From assembly GCA_027382625.1 (NCBI GenBank), contig JAJKFJ010022690.1:62001-126000 (forward strand): a DNA stretch of 64,000 nt, given 5' to 3'. The DNA is from Tetmemena sp. SeJ-2015 (lineage: Eukaryota > Ciliophora > Spirotrichea > Sporadotrichida > Oxytrichidae). Shown one piece after another: positions 46,683 to 56,990 of the stretch. The notes below the pieces were generated by a model. That model searched no databases and was not told the origin of the DNA. It saw only the letters and a list, made by a program, of their open reading frames with translations. Positions within the stretch are counted from its first letter, which is position 1, and every line of letters starts with the position of its first letter. The position numbers and the translations under genes are program-made.

Positions 46683-48126
46683 ATGAGTAGAATAGTAGAT
46701 TGCTTCAACTCTGTGAAATCTGAACAAGCTAAATTTGAAAATTTCACTTACTACCATTCGCAAGATGACTCAATCCTTGGAGCGAAGCTGACTGATGACT
46801 TTTATATTGAATAGATATTTAACTTGCTCGGAATAGATGAAACCCCCATGATTAAAGTTTCAAAATCAATGAGTAAATGCATAGGGTATCAATATTTACT
46901 TTTTAACTGATGCATGATTTAGGTATACAATTTTGTCAGTATTCGGCTTTCTCTCGGCATTTGCATTTTTGGTTTTAATCTACCATGAGTTTAAGAGAGT
47001 AAATAAAAAGACCTTCAAGTAAGCCTGCAAAGGAATTTTACTTAACTCGAAAATGATGGCATTTATAAATTGCTTTGCTTATCAAGGAGGTATAAATAAA
47101 CACTCTTACTTTCTCTAACATTTTATAGATGTTTTCCTTCACTACATGTTTTTCAAGGATGGAGTAATCAAAAATATGTCACTTGTCTTTCTGGAGAGAA
47201 CTAAATTCTCATGCTTTTCTCTTATAGTGTATTACTTTTCTGCAAAAGCTATTCTACCTACTTCAAAAATTTGGATTTTATCTCTCCGCATTTTTATGTA
47301 AGATTCATGATCTATAAGTGACTTAATCTTTAGGGCGTTTAATTTGCTGTTCGTTTTGGTATCAACATTTATCCTAGAAATAAAAACCGGATATCTTGAT
47401 GACGATCCTCACTAACTGTGTGATTCCTCAGTCTATTTTTACATATCCTCGGGTAGTTGGATAGTTACAGCCTTCTTCTTTTGTTTAGGACTTGCTATAA
47501 CTCAACAAGTGAAGAAGCAAATTCATATGTCAAAATCCATTGCATCTGAGATGAGAAGAAATTCTACTCAAGCATTAAAATTTTAATTGGTCTTTAAATA
47601 GAAGCATTGAAGTATATGTGGTAAGAAATCTCTTATCATTCTGACGATATTTTATGATAGGATTATCATAATAGACTTCACCGTAGTTTGCGCCATGGAA
47701 ATGTACTATGACATTACACTTTTCGTTTCAACTGATTTAGACTGTGATGTAGCTTACCCTGGCCAAGATACTTTAAACTAGTTCATTTGGATGACGTAGA
47801 GACTACTATGTCATCTTTGTTGGGCATTCCCTGTCCTATATGTCTTTTGGAGAAAGAAGTTCTTCAAGTGTCTATTTTGCCAAACTTGCAGAAAGAAGAA
47901 AAGAGTTGTGAATAATTAATGCTTGTTTGCTTTTAACGTGAATTAAAACGGAGATATGGAAACTCGCACAAGAAATAATGACACAGTATCAGATAACACT
48001 ATAGCTTTTGAAGATTAGGCTCTCTTAAGTTAAAATGAAAGCCATAACATGACCTCATCTTTTATTTCACACGGTTCTAAAATTTCATAAGAAGACTAAA
48101 ATGGTAGTCTCTTAAAACACGACTGA
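46683..48126 (+). CDS. Polytopic membrane protein C (tandem family)
   Basis: ATG 46683 (MSRIVDCFNSVKSEQAKFEN). An intron at about 46886-46921 precedes the first membrane segment (LSVFGFLSAFAFLVLIYH). FLERTKFSCFSLIVYYF and WIVTAFFFCLGLAI align with segments in A and B, and CWAFPVLYVFWRKKF with the last one. A frame change near 47595-47660 marks another intron. The tail is polar (NDTVSDNTIAFEDQ) and ends at TGA 48124. It is the most diverged of the three and has its own N-terminal extension. Confidence 0.7.
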
Positions 48127-48295
48127 TCAAATATCTCAAATTCAAATATACTATCGAGAATTAATTATGCCTTATAAGTTTGTATAAGAGGCCATATTTC
48201 ACATTTTACAAAAGTTTGTAATTTTAAATTCTAAAATTCCTAAAAAAGTTTGCAAAATGTACCATCATTCATGTTTTTTTAGTAACCTTTTTAGG

Positions 48296-50212
48296 ATGAA
48301 ATTTAGGAGCGATCAAAATTAGCTTTTCGGCAACACTGAATAGTAAGATTATCAAAGGTAAGATGACTATTCCATTTTTTGATGAGTGATTTTTGAGTTT
48401 CATTAAATTTTAGCGCTAACCAGTCGCAATCATAAATAAACAAGAGTTGCTATCAAAATGTTGCTTTTGACATCACTAATCCTTCTTGGGATGATTATAT
48501 TTTATTTGACTTCGAAGTTATACATATTTTGGGTCATGGCAGCTATGGAACCATCTATAAAGTGAGGAAGAAGTGTAAGTTTAGATTTTCAATTTTACAA
48601 AATTGGCAATTGAATTCTTTGTCAGAAAGCAAAAAGATCTATGTTATCAAAGAAGTGGACACCAGCTCAATTTTAAATTATTTTCATTAAATGTCGAAAA
48701 AGCAGAGTTTTGAAGCCCTGGAAGAAATAAACATTATGGGCATAGTCGAATCTCCACACATCGTCAAGTATTACGATTCCTTCGTTTCTGAGAAAACCAA
48801 AATCAACATCATTATGGAGTTCTGCGAGCATGGAGACTTGCACTCATATCTTGGAAAGCTACAAGGCAAGCATTTAAATCACCTTTCTTTGTCTCCTTAT
48901 TTAATTTAAATGAGAACAAAATCTGGAAGTTCTTCATACAGATAACTCTAGGGATGTACAGTTTACACTCGCAAAACATCCTTCACAGAGATTTGAAGAC
49001 CTTAAACATATTCTTGACTAAGGACAACCAAATTAGGATAGGAGATCTGGGAGTGGCAAAGATTTTGTCCTCTGCTGAAAACTTTGTGAAGTCAAAAGTT
49101 GGTACTCCCTACTACCTATCTCCTGAGGTGTGTGAAGACAGACCTTACAACAACAAAAGCGATATTTGGTCTCTTGGATGTGTGCTCTATGAAATTTGTT
49201 GTCTCAAGCATCCATTTGAAGCTAAAAATGAGGCTGAATTGCTTTTAAAGATCATTAAAGGAAAGTATGAGTCGCTCCCTAAGCGCTATTCCAAGGAATT
49301 AGCGGATTTGGTACACAGCTGTTTAATGAAAGACTTACAATAAAAGGCCATCCATCTAAGATATCATTCTTAATTAAAGTAAGGTTTTGAATTTGTGCTA
49401 ACAATAGTTTAGACTTTTAGAATAAAGCATTCCTTTTGAAGATTAGACTTCCCTTGAAAAGATCTGAAGAAGGAGTGAATGGGAGTGAGCCGCATCAACC
49501 CAAACCTTCAATACCCAGGCTGGATCTTACCCAAAATACCTCCACTTTATACTAGTCGAAAAACTATAGTTAGGGCGGTAACCTTCCTTCATCTTAAGCC
49601 TCTGCATCTAAGGAATAGATTGCACTTTAGACAAATAACTCAAAATCTAAATTCCAAAATGCTTAAAACTAGGAGAAGTAGGATTCTAAAAGATCCATCA
49701 TAGAGAAAAGAAGGAGCTCTGCTTTGCATTCTCTTGGGTAATAGAAAGTTTCACCTTTGAAAAGCCTTAAGAAAATTGGCTCTAAGGTCAGTAACTAGAG
49801 TAGAGATGAGTCTCTGAGTGACTAAGAGAAAACCTAGAAAATTGGAGGCATAATGAGGAAGATCCCTTCTTAAAGCAACATGAGTACTATTTAACAAAGG
49901 CAAAATCAATCACTACTTTAAAATGGTGAAGGAGGCATTTTATAGAGCAAGTATAAGCTTGGAATGGAGGATCAAGATGTTATACCTGAAGAGGGAGTGA
50001 CTAGGCACTAATTGAGAAATCAGATGAAAAATCTCTCCAAAAGATAGCAAGAGCAACTTTTGAAAATAAGAAAGAAGTAACAGAATATATTTTATTGTAA
50101 TACCCTTCTCGGTAACTATTAGGAAACTCTAATTAAATGGTAATTTGTAATAAATTAGCAATAATTAAGCAAGTCATCATAAAAACTTGAAACTTAGAAC
50201 AGACAGAATTGA
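48296..50212 (+). CDS. NEK (NIMA-related) Ser/Thr kinase
   Basis: NEK kinases act in cilia and the cell cycle. ATG 48296 (MKFRSDQNQLFGNTEQQDYQ), intron about 48359-48413, then FEVIHILGHGSYGTIYKVRK (Gly loop), an intron at about 48575-48625, YVIKEVD (lysine), ALEEINIMGIVESPHIVKYY, NIIMEFCEHGDLHSYL, HRDLKTLNIFL, GDLGVAKIL (DFG position DLG), GTPYYLSPEV, KSDIWSLGCVLYEI. The frame is broken by the 32-bp IES at 48872-48903. The final kinase subdomain is weak after an intron at about 49378-49407. A Gln/Ser/Lys-rich tail of about 260 residues ends at TGA 50210. Confidence 0.88.
48872..48911. other. 32-bp IES (pointer ATTTAAAT) in the NEK kinase gene
   Basis: ATTTAAAT at 48872-48879 and 48904-48911. 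Removing 32 bases joins KLQGKHLN to ENKIWKFFIQI, the expected NEK sequence, and restores frame. The ends are not GT..AG, so it is not a spliceosomal intron. Confidence 0.85.
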
Positions 50213-50388
50213 ATTTATGATTAAATATATTTTGAAGTACAAATTTTGAAACCTCTTTGTTTTTAGAAACAAATTTGAATTCATATCGAAGCGTTTAATA
50301 CTTTAGTTTCAATAGATATCGAGAGTTTTATGTTTTATTTAAGGTTGGAAGGCAAAGTTTAGATGATAAAAGTTTCAAGCCCTCTAAC

Positions 50389-51979
50389 ATGAGACTAAAC
50401 TTGCAAAGATAAGCCTCAAATATTTCAGATCAATCAGAAAAGCCAGAGGGAAAAACTTAAAAGCACAAGAACTAAAAGGAGTTCTCAGACATAAACACTA
50501 ATTAAGGCTTTCCATCTGCGAGACTCACTAAATTTAGCTAGGCCAAAAATGAGTAATCTATGAGCAAAGGAATCAAAAATCCTAAGATAAAGCCTAATTT
50601 GCAGACTAAATCTGGTGGAGTCAAGAAAATAGGCTTACAGAAAACAACCATGAAATTAGATAAAACTAACATCACTAAAAATACATAATTCAAATTAAAG
50701 TCAGTTAATTTTTTGCTCATTTATACAGCCAAGATCAGTGATCCTACCAGGAAAACTTCTGATGATACAAGAAAGATGCTTTTTGAAAAGTTCAATCAGA
50801 GGCACAAGAAATTGAAACAGCTCTCAGAGCCGCTGAATGAGCAACTTAATCTCATAAAAACAAGGATTAAAAATGCTAAGAATCAATCCTTAAGCTAGCA
50901 GTAATCGTCAGGGGATAATAAAACCATTAAAGAGGGCACGATTTCATCAAAATCTTCTAATAAATTTCAAATGAGCGGGATGCTTTTGAAAAGCAAGGGA
51001 GAGTAAGATATTGAAAATGCAAAGCTGATTGAAGAGGAAGAAGAAAAGGAAGATGAGCTTGGTGATTTGCTTGATGATGAAGAGTTAGAGATGCTTTTGC
51101 TAGGAGGTTAAGACCTTATAAATGAGCTACCATTATTTGCTATTAGTTAAATAAGTACTATATTTACGCATATATTATTTGATAGCAGATATAGAGGTTA
51201 AAAAGTAGACTTAACAAGAAGGCTTAGTTACCTTGAAGAGGATAAAAGAGATTATTTCCAGTAGTCACTTTTTGACATAGAAAGCGATGATGACAAGCTT
51301 GATGAGTTTAATTTCGATCCATTTGCATTTTCCAAGCAAGAGATTCTAGATGATATCTTGCAAGAGTCAGCTTTGATATCTTAGTAGTAAGATAGATCAT
51401 CTAAGAGACACAGAGCTATTAAATCCTCCGATGCTAACATACAGGGTTTTGCTAATATGGCTAACTAAGTAAATTAGGGTTCAAACCATAAAGAAAGAGA
51501 GCACCTTGACTCTTAGCCAGATTAGAGATCGTCTTCTGAGCATTCCTTAAAGCTAACTGCAACTCACCAGAATTTGAAAGAGTTCTTTCTTAATCAAAAC
51601 GATGATCAGTATTAGAATAGCAACGGTGGCTCTGAGATCAAACTGCATCAGTCAATAGAGAAATTCTTGGAAACTTATGATAACAGATCCATAGATATGG
51701 TAAGACAGTTGTCATTTTTTGCTTAACGATTTTTAGAGCTTTGAACAATAGTCAATTAGAAATATAAATTTCAGCGTGGATGGAGATCTACTGAAAGAGA
51801 GAATAAAAGAGATAGAGACTAGGATTAAAACCAATAGATAGAAGTGTCTACTTCTCTGTCAGAATTAAAATACTGTAGTTGAAGATTGCATTTATGCGGT
51901 TAATCAATCGCTCAAAAAGGTTAAAATTATAGTAGAATTATTTTAGCAACCATAAATTGAAATTTTTTTTTTTAATTGA
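50389..51979 (+). CDS. Charged coiled-coil protein of unknown function
   Basis: From ATG 50389 (MRLNLQRQASNISDQSEKPE) one frame stays open for about 1.35 kb, then a GT..AG intron (about 51701-51738) leads to an exon ending at TGA 51977. The protein is Lys/Ser/Gln-rich with an acidic run (EEEEKEDELGDLLDDEELEM) and a C-terminal helical segment (LLKERIKEIETRIKTNRQK). An AT-rich in-frame stretch near 51115-51190 may be an intron. No domain is recognised. It follows the NEK gene by under 200 bases and could be its distal exons, though its own start is plausible. Confidence 0.6.
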
Positions 51980-52077
51980 TATATAAATTGTAAATTTTTA
52001 TAATCCTTATTACATGATGTTTAGGCTGAATTATTCTCTTTTTCAAGTATGTATTTTATTTTTAATTTAAAAATTAA

Positions 52078-52278
52078 ATGTGGAATAAAAAGGAGGAGAT
52101 AAGTCCAAATGATTTTACAGAGATTCAGCAGAGAATTAATGAGATTGTATTGGTTAGCATGAATTCAGAGTAAGAAATGTGCTAGAAAGATCTAATTGTA
52201 AATGAACTTCTTCTCTCCGTGTTTAAACTGTATTACCTAAATGAGGAGAGAGACAAGTGTTTGTCTAAGATGTTTTGA
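52078..52278 (+). CDS. Small helical ORF or terminal exon
   Basis: A 66-codon frame, ATG 52078 to TGA 52276, reading MWNKKEEISPNDFTEIQQRI and then a Leu-rich helix (LIVNELLLSVFKLYYLNEER). Composition is coding-like. It may be the last exon of the preceding coiled-coil gene after an AT-rich intron, or a separate short gene. Confidence 0.4.
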
Positions 52279-52530
52279 GTAAATTTCTAGGGCAATTATT
52301 TTTACATTTATGATTTAAACTCATACTCACATGTGATTTTGAATTAATTTGATTGCAACTATTTTATGTGCAAATAAATATAAGCTCTTACTACATCATT
52401 CAAGTTCACACCACCATCTCAAGTTAATTTATTAAGTTATTAAAATATGTAATAACAGATCAAAACAAGCACAAAATCTGTACTTTATTTTTCTTAAATC
52501 TAAGATTTCGAATATCATAGAGGTAGATTA

Positions 52531-52990
52531 ACTTGTTGAATCCTCCTTAATTCAAAATAAGCACCCCTGCACAATTAGCTGCTGAACTTCACTTCCATCC
52601 TAGAAGCCAATAAGGAATTAGGAAGAGTGGCTGATGCTGAGCTAAGACAAGGTCAAATAAATCAAAATGTAGTCCTATTGAGCTTTCATGGCTATCCTGA
52701 ATTCCAAGACGTTTCCAAATATAGTTTGGTGTCAGCCACTGACTCCTAACACTCAGTTGAAACTAAAAAAGCAAGAAGAGCTTAATAGCAAGGGAAATAA
52801 AAGAAAAGAAAAATTAATGCAAGAGTAATAATTGGAAAGTCTCTCAAGAAACTGGATTCCTTTTTTAAAAAAAACCGTATTCTTAGAAAACAAAGATTGC
52901 TAAAATATGAAGAAAATACAAATAAAATTTAATCTACAAAAATAATACATCATGGCTTAATAAATAGCCTTCTTAAGTTCTATTGCAAGT
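52531..52990 (+). CDS. Basic protein fragment next to the transposon
   Basis: A TGA-free frame reads LLNFTSILEANKELGRVADA, then a Lys/Arg-rich region (KKARRAQQQGKQKKRKINAR) and fades into AT-rich sequence near 52960 at the transposon boundary. There is a TGA upstream (about 52533) and no ATG, so it looks like an internal exon whose neighbours lie beyond the AT-rich gap or beyond the transposon. Not identified. Confidence 0.4.
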
Positions 52991-54272
52991 CTGATATAGT
53001 TATATTCTAACCTGTGAATTTGGCAAGGTTGATGAGCCATTCTCATAGTAAGAGTACTCTGCTTGCCAGCAGTAAAAAGAGCCCTGCTTCACCGAGCCAT
53101 GCTGAGTCGTGAGTGAAAGCAGGGGCTCTTTTAAGAAGCCGCTGCAGACTATGAGACCCATCGAGTAGGTGTCCAGGCATGGTTTGGCTTCCACTATCTC
53201 TGCGACCTCACGATGCCTGATCCATGGGATTGGAGGCAGGCCCTTTCTCGAAGCTGGTTTAGCCAGGGATAGAAGCATACTCGAAGTTTCCCAAGAAGAC
53301 CTTGGGTGGGCTCGGCCCCTTTTATAAAAAAATAGTTTTGGGGTCAGGCATCTGTGGGTGACTCCTTGACTATGGATGCCTTTTACTATAGCGAGCATAG
53401 CTTCTAGTACTTTCCCGCAGCATGTAAGGTGAGGCAGGCCCCTTCGTGAACTATGCAAACGTATAGTCGAACTCTTCGTACACCAATAGTACTCCCTCGC
53501 TCCAGATGTGCATTTTCTAGAGTGAGTCAAAGCCTTCGACGCCTTTGCCCTTCAAGTGCTATGCAACCTTGAAATCTTAGAACGATCTCATGAAGGCCGA
53601 AGCGTCCTTCCTAAAGTCATCCTTGCTGTAGAATGCGTGATGACTCTTGTCCCTCTGATTAGAGCAGGGAGGAGTGAAGTAGAGCTTTCCCAAGGCTGCC
53701 ATGTGCTCGCTCATCATCGTGAGTTCCCATAGGATCGTGAATGCAATCTGCAAATCGTCCAGCGCTTGAACTAGGCGGCTATGACAGTTTGCTGCCGCAT
53801 GCGTGGAAGTAGATTCAGAAGACACAAGCTTTGCTGAGCAGTAGCTATGCTTTACCTCCTCCTCGAGCGAATGGTGCTAGCCCGACAATGCCTATTACTG
53901 CTCCTCCAGCAGCCACACCTACTCCTTTGATTCACCAAGCGATGGCTGAGGAAGGCAAAGAGTTGCCGCCGAGATACCGAGAATCTGTGCATTCAGCAGC
54001 TCGTCGGCCTCATTAATCTCGCATGGCTTGAGCGTCTGCACTAGGATGCGCGTGTATCCGTTCTCCAGAAGCGCCTCCATAGGATGCTTAGCCAAGTGTT
54101 GCTTGAGCTGGAGGGAGCTCTGAAAGTCTGGAATCTTTCCTGAGCATAGGACGCACTCATACTTGCCTCATACCTTCAGCTACTGGTAGCAGCCTTGGGC
54201 TCTTTCGTGAATCTTTGAGTGTCTTTTGAGCTCCTTAGGCTTATAGATCTTTCCGCAGCGCCGGCATTGCAT
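52990..54272 (-). pseudogene. TBE zinc-finger/kinase gene (57-kDa type), broken
   Basis: From ATG 54272 a C2H2 finger CRRCGKIYKPKELKRHSKIH is followed by an in-frame TGA, then a second finger CVLCSGKIPDFQSSLQLKQH. Downstream, VLLVYEEFDYTFAQF is a kinase hinge, GIHSQGVTHRCLTPKLFF is a catalytic loop in which the Asp of HRD is Cys, KVFLGNFE stands at the DFG position, and DTYSMGLIV matches the DxWSxG segment. These kinase parts lie in at least two frames, so two or more indels are present. The catalytic Asp change suggests a pseudokinase, or decay of this copy. Confidence 0.78.
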
Positions 54273-54945
54273 CAGGAGCCTTGGCCTCTGCCCCTGCTTC
54301 TTTTAGCGGCCTCGCCGCTACAGCAGCCATAGCTGCAGCCACAAGTCGTATTGCTCCTCCCCTCGCTTCCTTTACAGCAAGGCTTTGGATAGCTGTTCAG
54401 AGCTTTCCTTGCTTTGGTCCTCTGCTGCGTTTTGGGGTTTTTGCCTCTCTAGGCTATGGGGGAGGAGTGCTATTGGAGTGTGGCTCTCATATTAAATAGG
54501 ATTAAATTACCTATTTAATTATAGAGTACATTAACTTACTTTCCCTTGCCTATCGTATACTTTGGAGGTTGCTTTCATAGGCTATGGTGTCTCTTCCTGT
54601 GCTTTCAATGGTAAGGTAAAAAAAACATCCAAAATCATCTCTTTTTGGGGGGTTTAAAAACATCCTTTTTCATCTCTTTTTTAGATATCGTGAATTCAAC
54701 CCTGATTGGAAAGCCAGAACACATAGCGTGGCAAGACAAGCTATCAGCGAGTGAGACACTCTCAGTGGGTGCTATCGCTGGGTACACAAGCTTAAGTCAC
54801 TAGGGTAAATTACCCTGTAGGATATTAACCAGGCAGCATCTCCTATTAAGTACTCAAGCAATAGAGCACTTAAGTAACCGATTTTAATCAAACTTAAAGT
54901 TTATCTCATAGCGGGCAGAACGAGCAGGACCTAGCGTTAGTCACA
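54273..54945. promoter_or_regulatory. Divergent intergenic region of the transposon
   Basis: Separates the minus-strand zinc-finger/kinase gene from the plus-strand 22-kDa gene, so promoters for both are expected here. It holds an imperfect direct duplication at about 54617-54682 (AAACATCC..TCATCTCTTTTT twice, separated by GGGGGG). No TATA element can be assigned with confidence. GC-rich 54280-54490 may still be 5' coding or leader sequence of the finger gene. Confidence 0.4.
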
Positions 54946-55727
54946 ATGAACTCGAGCTTCAGAACACACATGAGCATTAACCAGACTCACATCGTCAACA
55001 GCAAGCAGCTTGAGTCACGCTTCAGCTCGAAGAGTGACCTCTACTCATACCTCAAGTTTCAAGGTAAGGTATTTCACATCGCTGACGCTGAAATAGCTGG
55101 CTTCCACCTTCCAAGCCAGAAGCGCACAAGCCTGAGATTTCTCTGAGACGTCCTCTCTGGCCAGAAGCTGCTGATCAGGACTGCAGAGCTCGTGCAGATC
55201 AACGTGCCTAACTATCCAGAGCTCTCGGTGGGCAGCATCTTTGCAATGGTGAAAGGAGACAAGGAGCTTCTTCAGCATCTAAACTTCTATGAGGATGTGG
55301 GAGAGTTGCCTGAGCGAAATTTCATGCTTGCCATACTGGGCACCCTCAGAGGGGACTTCCTACAGAAGCTTGAGCACGCTCAACAGCAATAGAGGATGTC
55401 AGGAAAGCTCGAGGAGGAGAAGCTTGAAACTATTGAGATCAGCCCAGAGATGCTCAGGAGCCTGGAAGCCCAGCCATGCTACTCGAGTAAGTTTTTAGTT
55501 GCTTGAGCAAGGCTATAGAGAGAAAAGGCAGGGCTTTGGCTCTATTGAAGGTGAAGTCACCTGGCAAGCGATAACAGAAGAAAAGGAAGCGATATGAGAT
55601 AAGTTGCGCTTATGAGGGAAGAGAGGAGTCAATCCTTCCTAACGGCAGCTTCGCCAACAGCTAGAGGCCTCTGGACCAAGAGATGAGCATGTTGAGATCT
55701 CCTCCTGCCAAGCGACTGATGGCGTGA
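54946..55727 (+). pseudogene. TBE 22-kDa-type gene, with an internal TGA and a frame change
   Basis: ATG 54946 (MNSSFRTHMSINQTHIVNSK). The frame is interrupted by TGA at 55144-55146 but continues in the same frame with DVLSGQKLLIRTAELVQINV to TGA 55504. A different frame then stays coding (SKAIERKGRALALLKVKSPG) to TGA 55725, so a small indel or intron lies near 55500. Position, orientation and size fit the 22-kDa ORF of TBE elements, whose function is unknown. I rely on gene order, since I cannot align it. Confidence 0.65.
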
Positions 55728-55776
55728 AATGAAAGTATAGGTATATAAACTTAAGTACCTTAAAATTTAAGCATAA

Positions 55777-56814
55777 TCACTCTAATTCATTGACTCTCGC
55801 TTCCATCCTCCTCAGGCCACGCGCTATGGTCTTCATACAATCCACTTGCTCAATCGATCGGATGGCGCTGCCGATTATCTCAATGTGCTGGCTTTGACTC
55901 ACTCTGAAGTCCTCTCTCGCCAGCGCTCGCTTATAGTGGGCTTTCACTCTGGAGAAGACCTCCTCAATGGGGTTGAACGCAGAGGAGTAAGGAGCGTTGA
56001 AGACGAGCTCTATGCGTGAGACAGCGCACGCCTGCGCCACTGCGCGAGAGTAATGGGCTCACAGGTTGTCTAGGAAGACGATGAGCTACTCCTCAGGATG
56101 GCGCTCCCGCAGCAGCGTCAGCTCTCTTGCTATGATCTCGATAGTGATAGACATCTCCCGCAGCGCGAACCCTTCCAGGCCCTCGTTCGAGCTGACCATA
56201 ACGAGCGCCGCAATGGTGTCGAGCTTGATTCCCTCCTTGAGCAGGACCTGGTTCTGGTAAGGCTTGGCCCAGGACCTGATGGTTGCATGGTAAGGCTTGA
56301 AGATGGTCTCATCGAGGTAGACTATGTGAGCCCTCTCACCCCTGAACGCCAGCATCCGCCTGTAGACGCTAGCTTATGTCCTCAGTATCTCCTCTCGCTT
56401 ATGGCTGCTCAGGCTGTAGTCGCTCCTAGTCACCTTGAACTTGACGCCATGCGCGCGGTACATCCTTCTCAGCGAGCCCTTGCTGAGCAGCACCTCGGGG
56501 TTATGGCGATGGAACATGAGGCATCGCTGAGAGAGGCTGAGGTGCTTCCACGCTGCCAGAGTGTGGTCGCTCAGGAGGAAGCAGAGGTGCTCGAACGTCA
56601 GCAGAGCTCGCGCCTGAGCTTCACTGCAATGCGCGGTCGGAGCCCTTAGCGCCCCTCAGCATGCTTTCTGAATGGAGAACATTCCAACTCCAGTCGCAGC
56701 CATGATCTCGGCGTAGGAGCAATAGCTGAGGCTGTCCTCGGTGGGAGTCAGCGTTCTGAACCTCAGCAGGATAACGAGTTGAGCTAGCTATGGTGGCAGC
56801 ACCTTCCTCTGCAT
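55777..56814 (-). pseudogene. TBE 42-kDa transposase (IS630/Tc1/mariner DDE), two internal TGAs
   Basis: A single frame of 345 codons from ATG 56814 to TGA 55777 contains an N-terminal helix-turn-helix region (YAEIMAATGVGMFSIQ), then the DDE core: IVYLDETIF (first Asp), VFLDNL (second Asp) and SSAFNPIEEVFSRVK (third acidic residue in the NPIE motif). In-frame TGAs lie within KAC-stop-GAL (near 56660) and DNL-stop-AHY (near 56060), otherwise the frame is intact. The enzyme would cut and paste the element, and TBE transposases take part in germline DNA elimination in Oxytricha. This copy should not give a full protein unless TGA is read through. Confidence 0.88.
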
Positions 56815-56990
56815 TGTGATGTTTGTAAATATGTAAAAGGTTAATAATTCTTTTCTTACCCTTTATCTTCACAAATCCTTCTTGAATATCAACATGGAAA
56901 CTTTGAGTATAAAATAGGCCTCTTTTTCAAATTTTATTTTTATCAAAGCATAATAAAGATGCATAGATGAGAAAATAATCGTCGTTTTCA

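Larger units (their letters stand above)
52985..56820. mobile_element. Decayed TBE-like DNA transposon (three-gene Tc1/mariner-class element)
   Basis: Within a block much richer in G+C than its flanks lie three genes in the layout known for Oxytricha TBE elements: a zinc-finger/kinase gene, a gene for a protein of about 22 kDa, and a DDE transposase of about 42 kDa. All three have in-frame TGA codons or frame changes. Expected terminal C4A4 telomere-like repeats are not seen at either side, so the ends are lost or this is a different subfamily. Boundaries are set by base composition and gene limits. Confidence 0.8.

Noticed and set aside
48575..48625. IES in the NEK Gly-loop region
   Set aside because: The segment begins GTAAGT and ends CAG and has no flanking direct repeat, so it is better read as a spliceosomal intron.
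53831..54499. Ala/Pro-rich plus-strand frames near 53.8-54.5 kb
   Set aside because: Antisense to the zinc-finger/kinase gene, which shows real C2H2 and kinase motifs on the minus strand.
56098..56649. 183-codon open frame on the plus strand
   Set aside because: It is the antisense shadow of the DDE transposase, whose minus-strand frame carries the catalytic motifs. The GC-rich sequence keeps both strands open.
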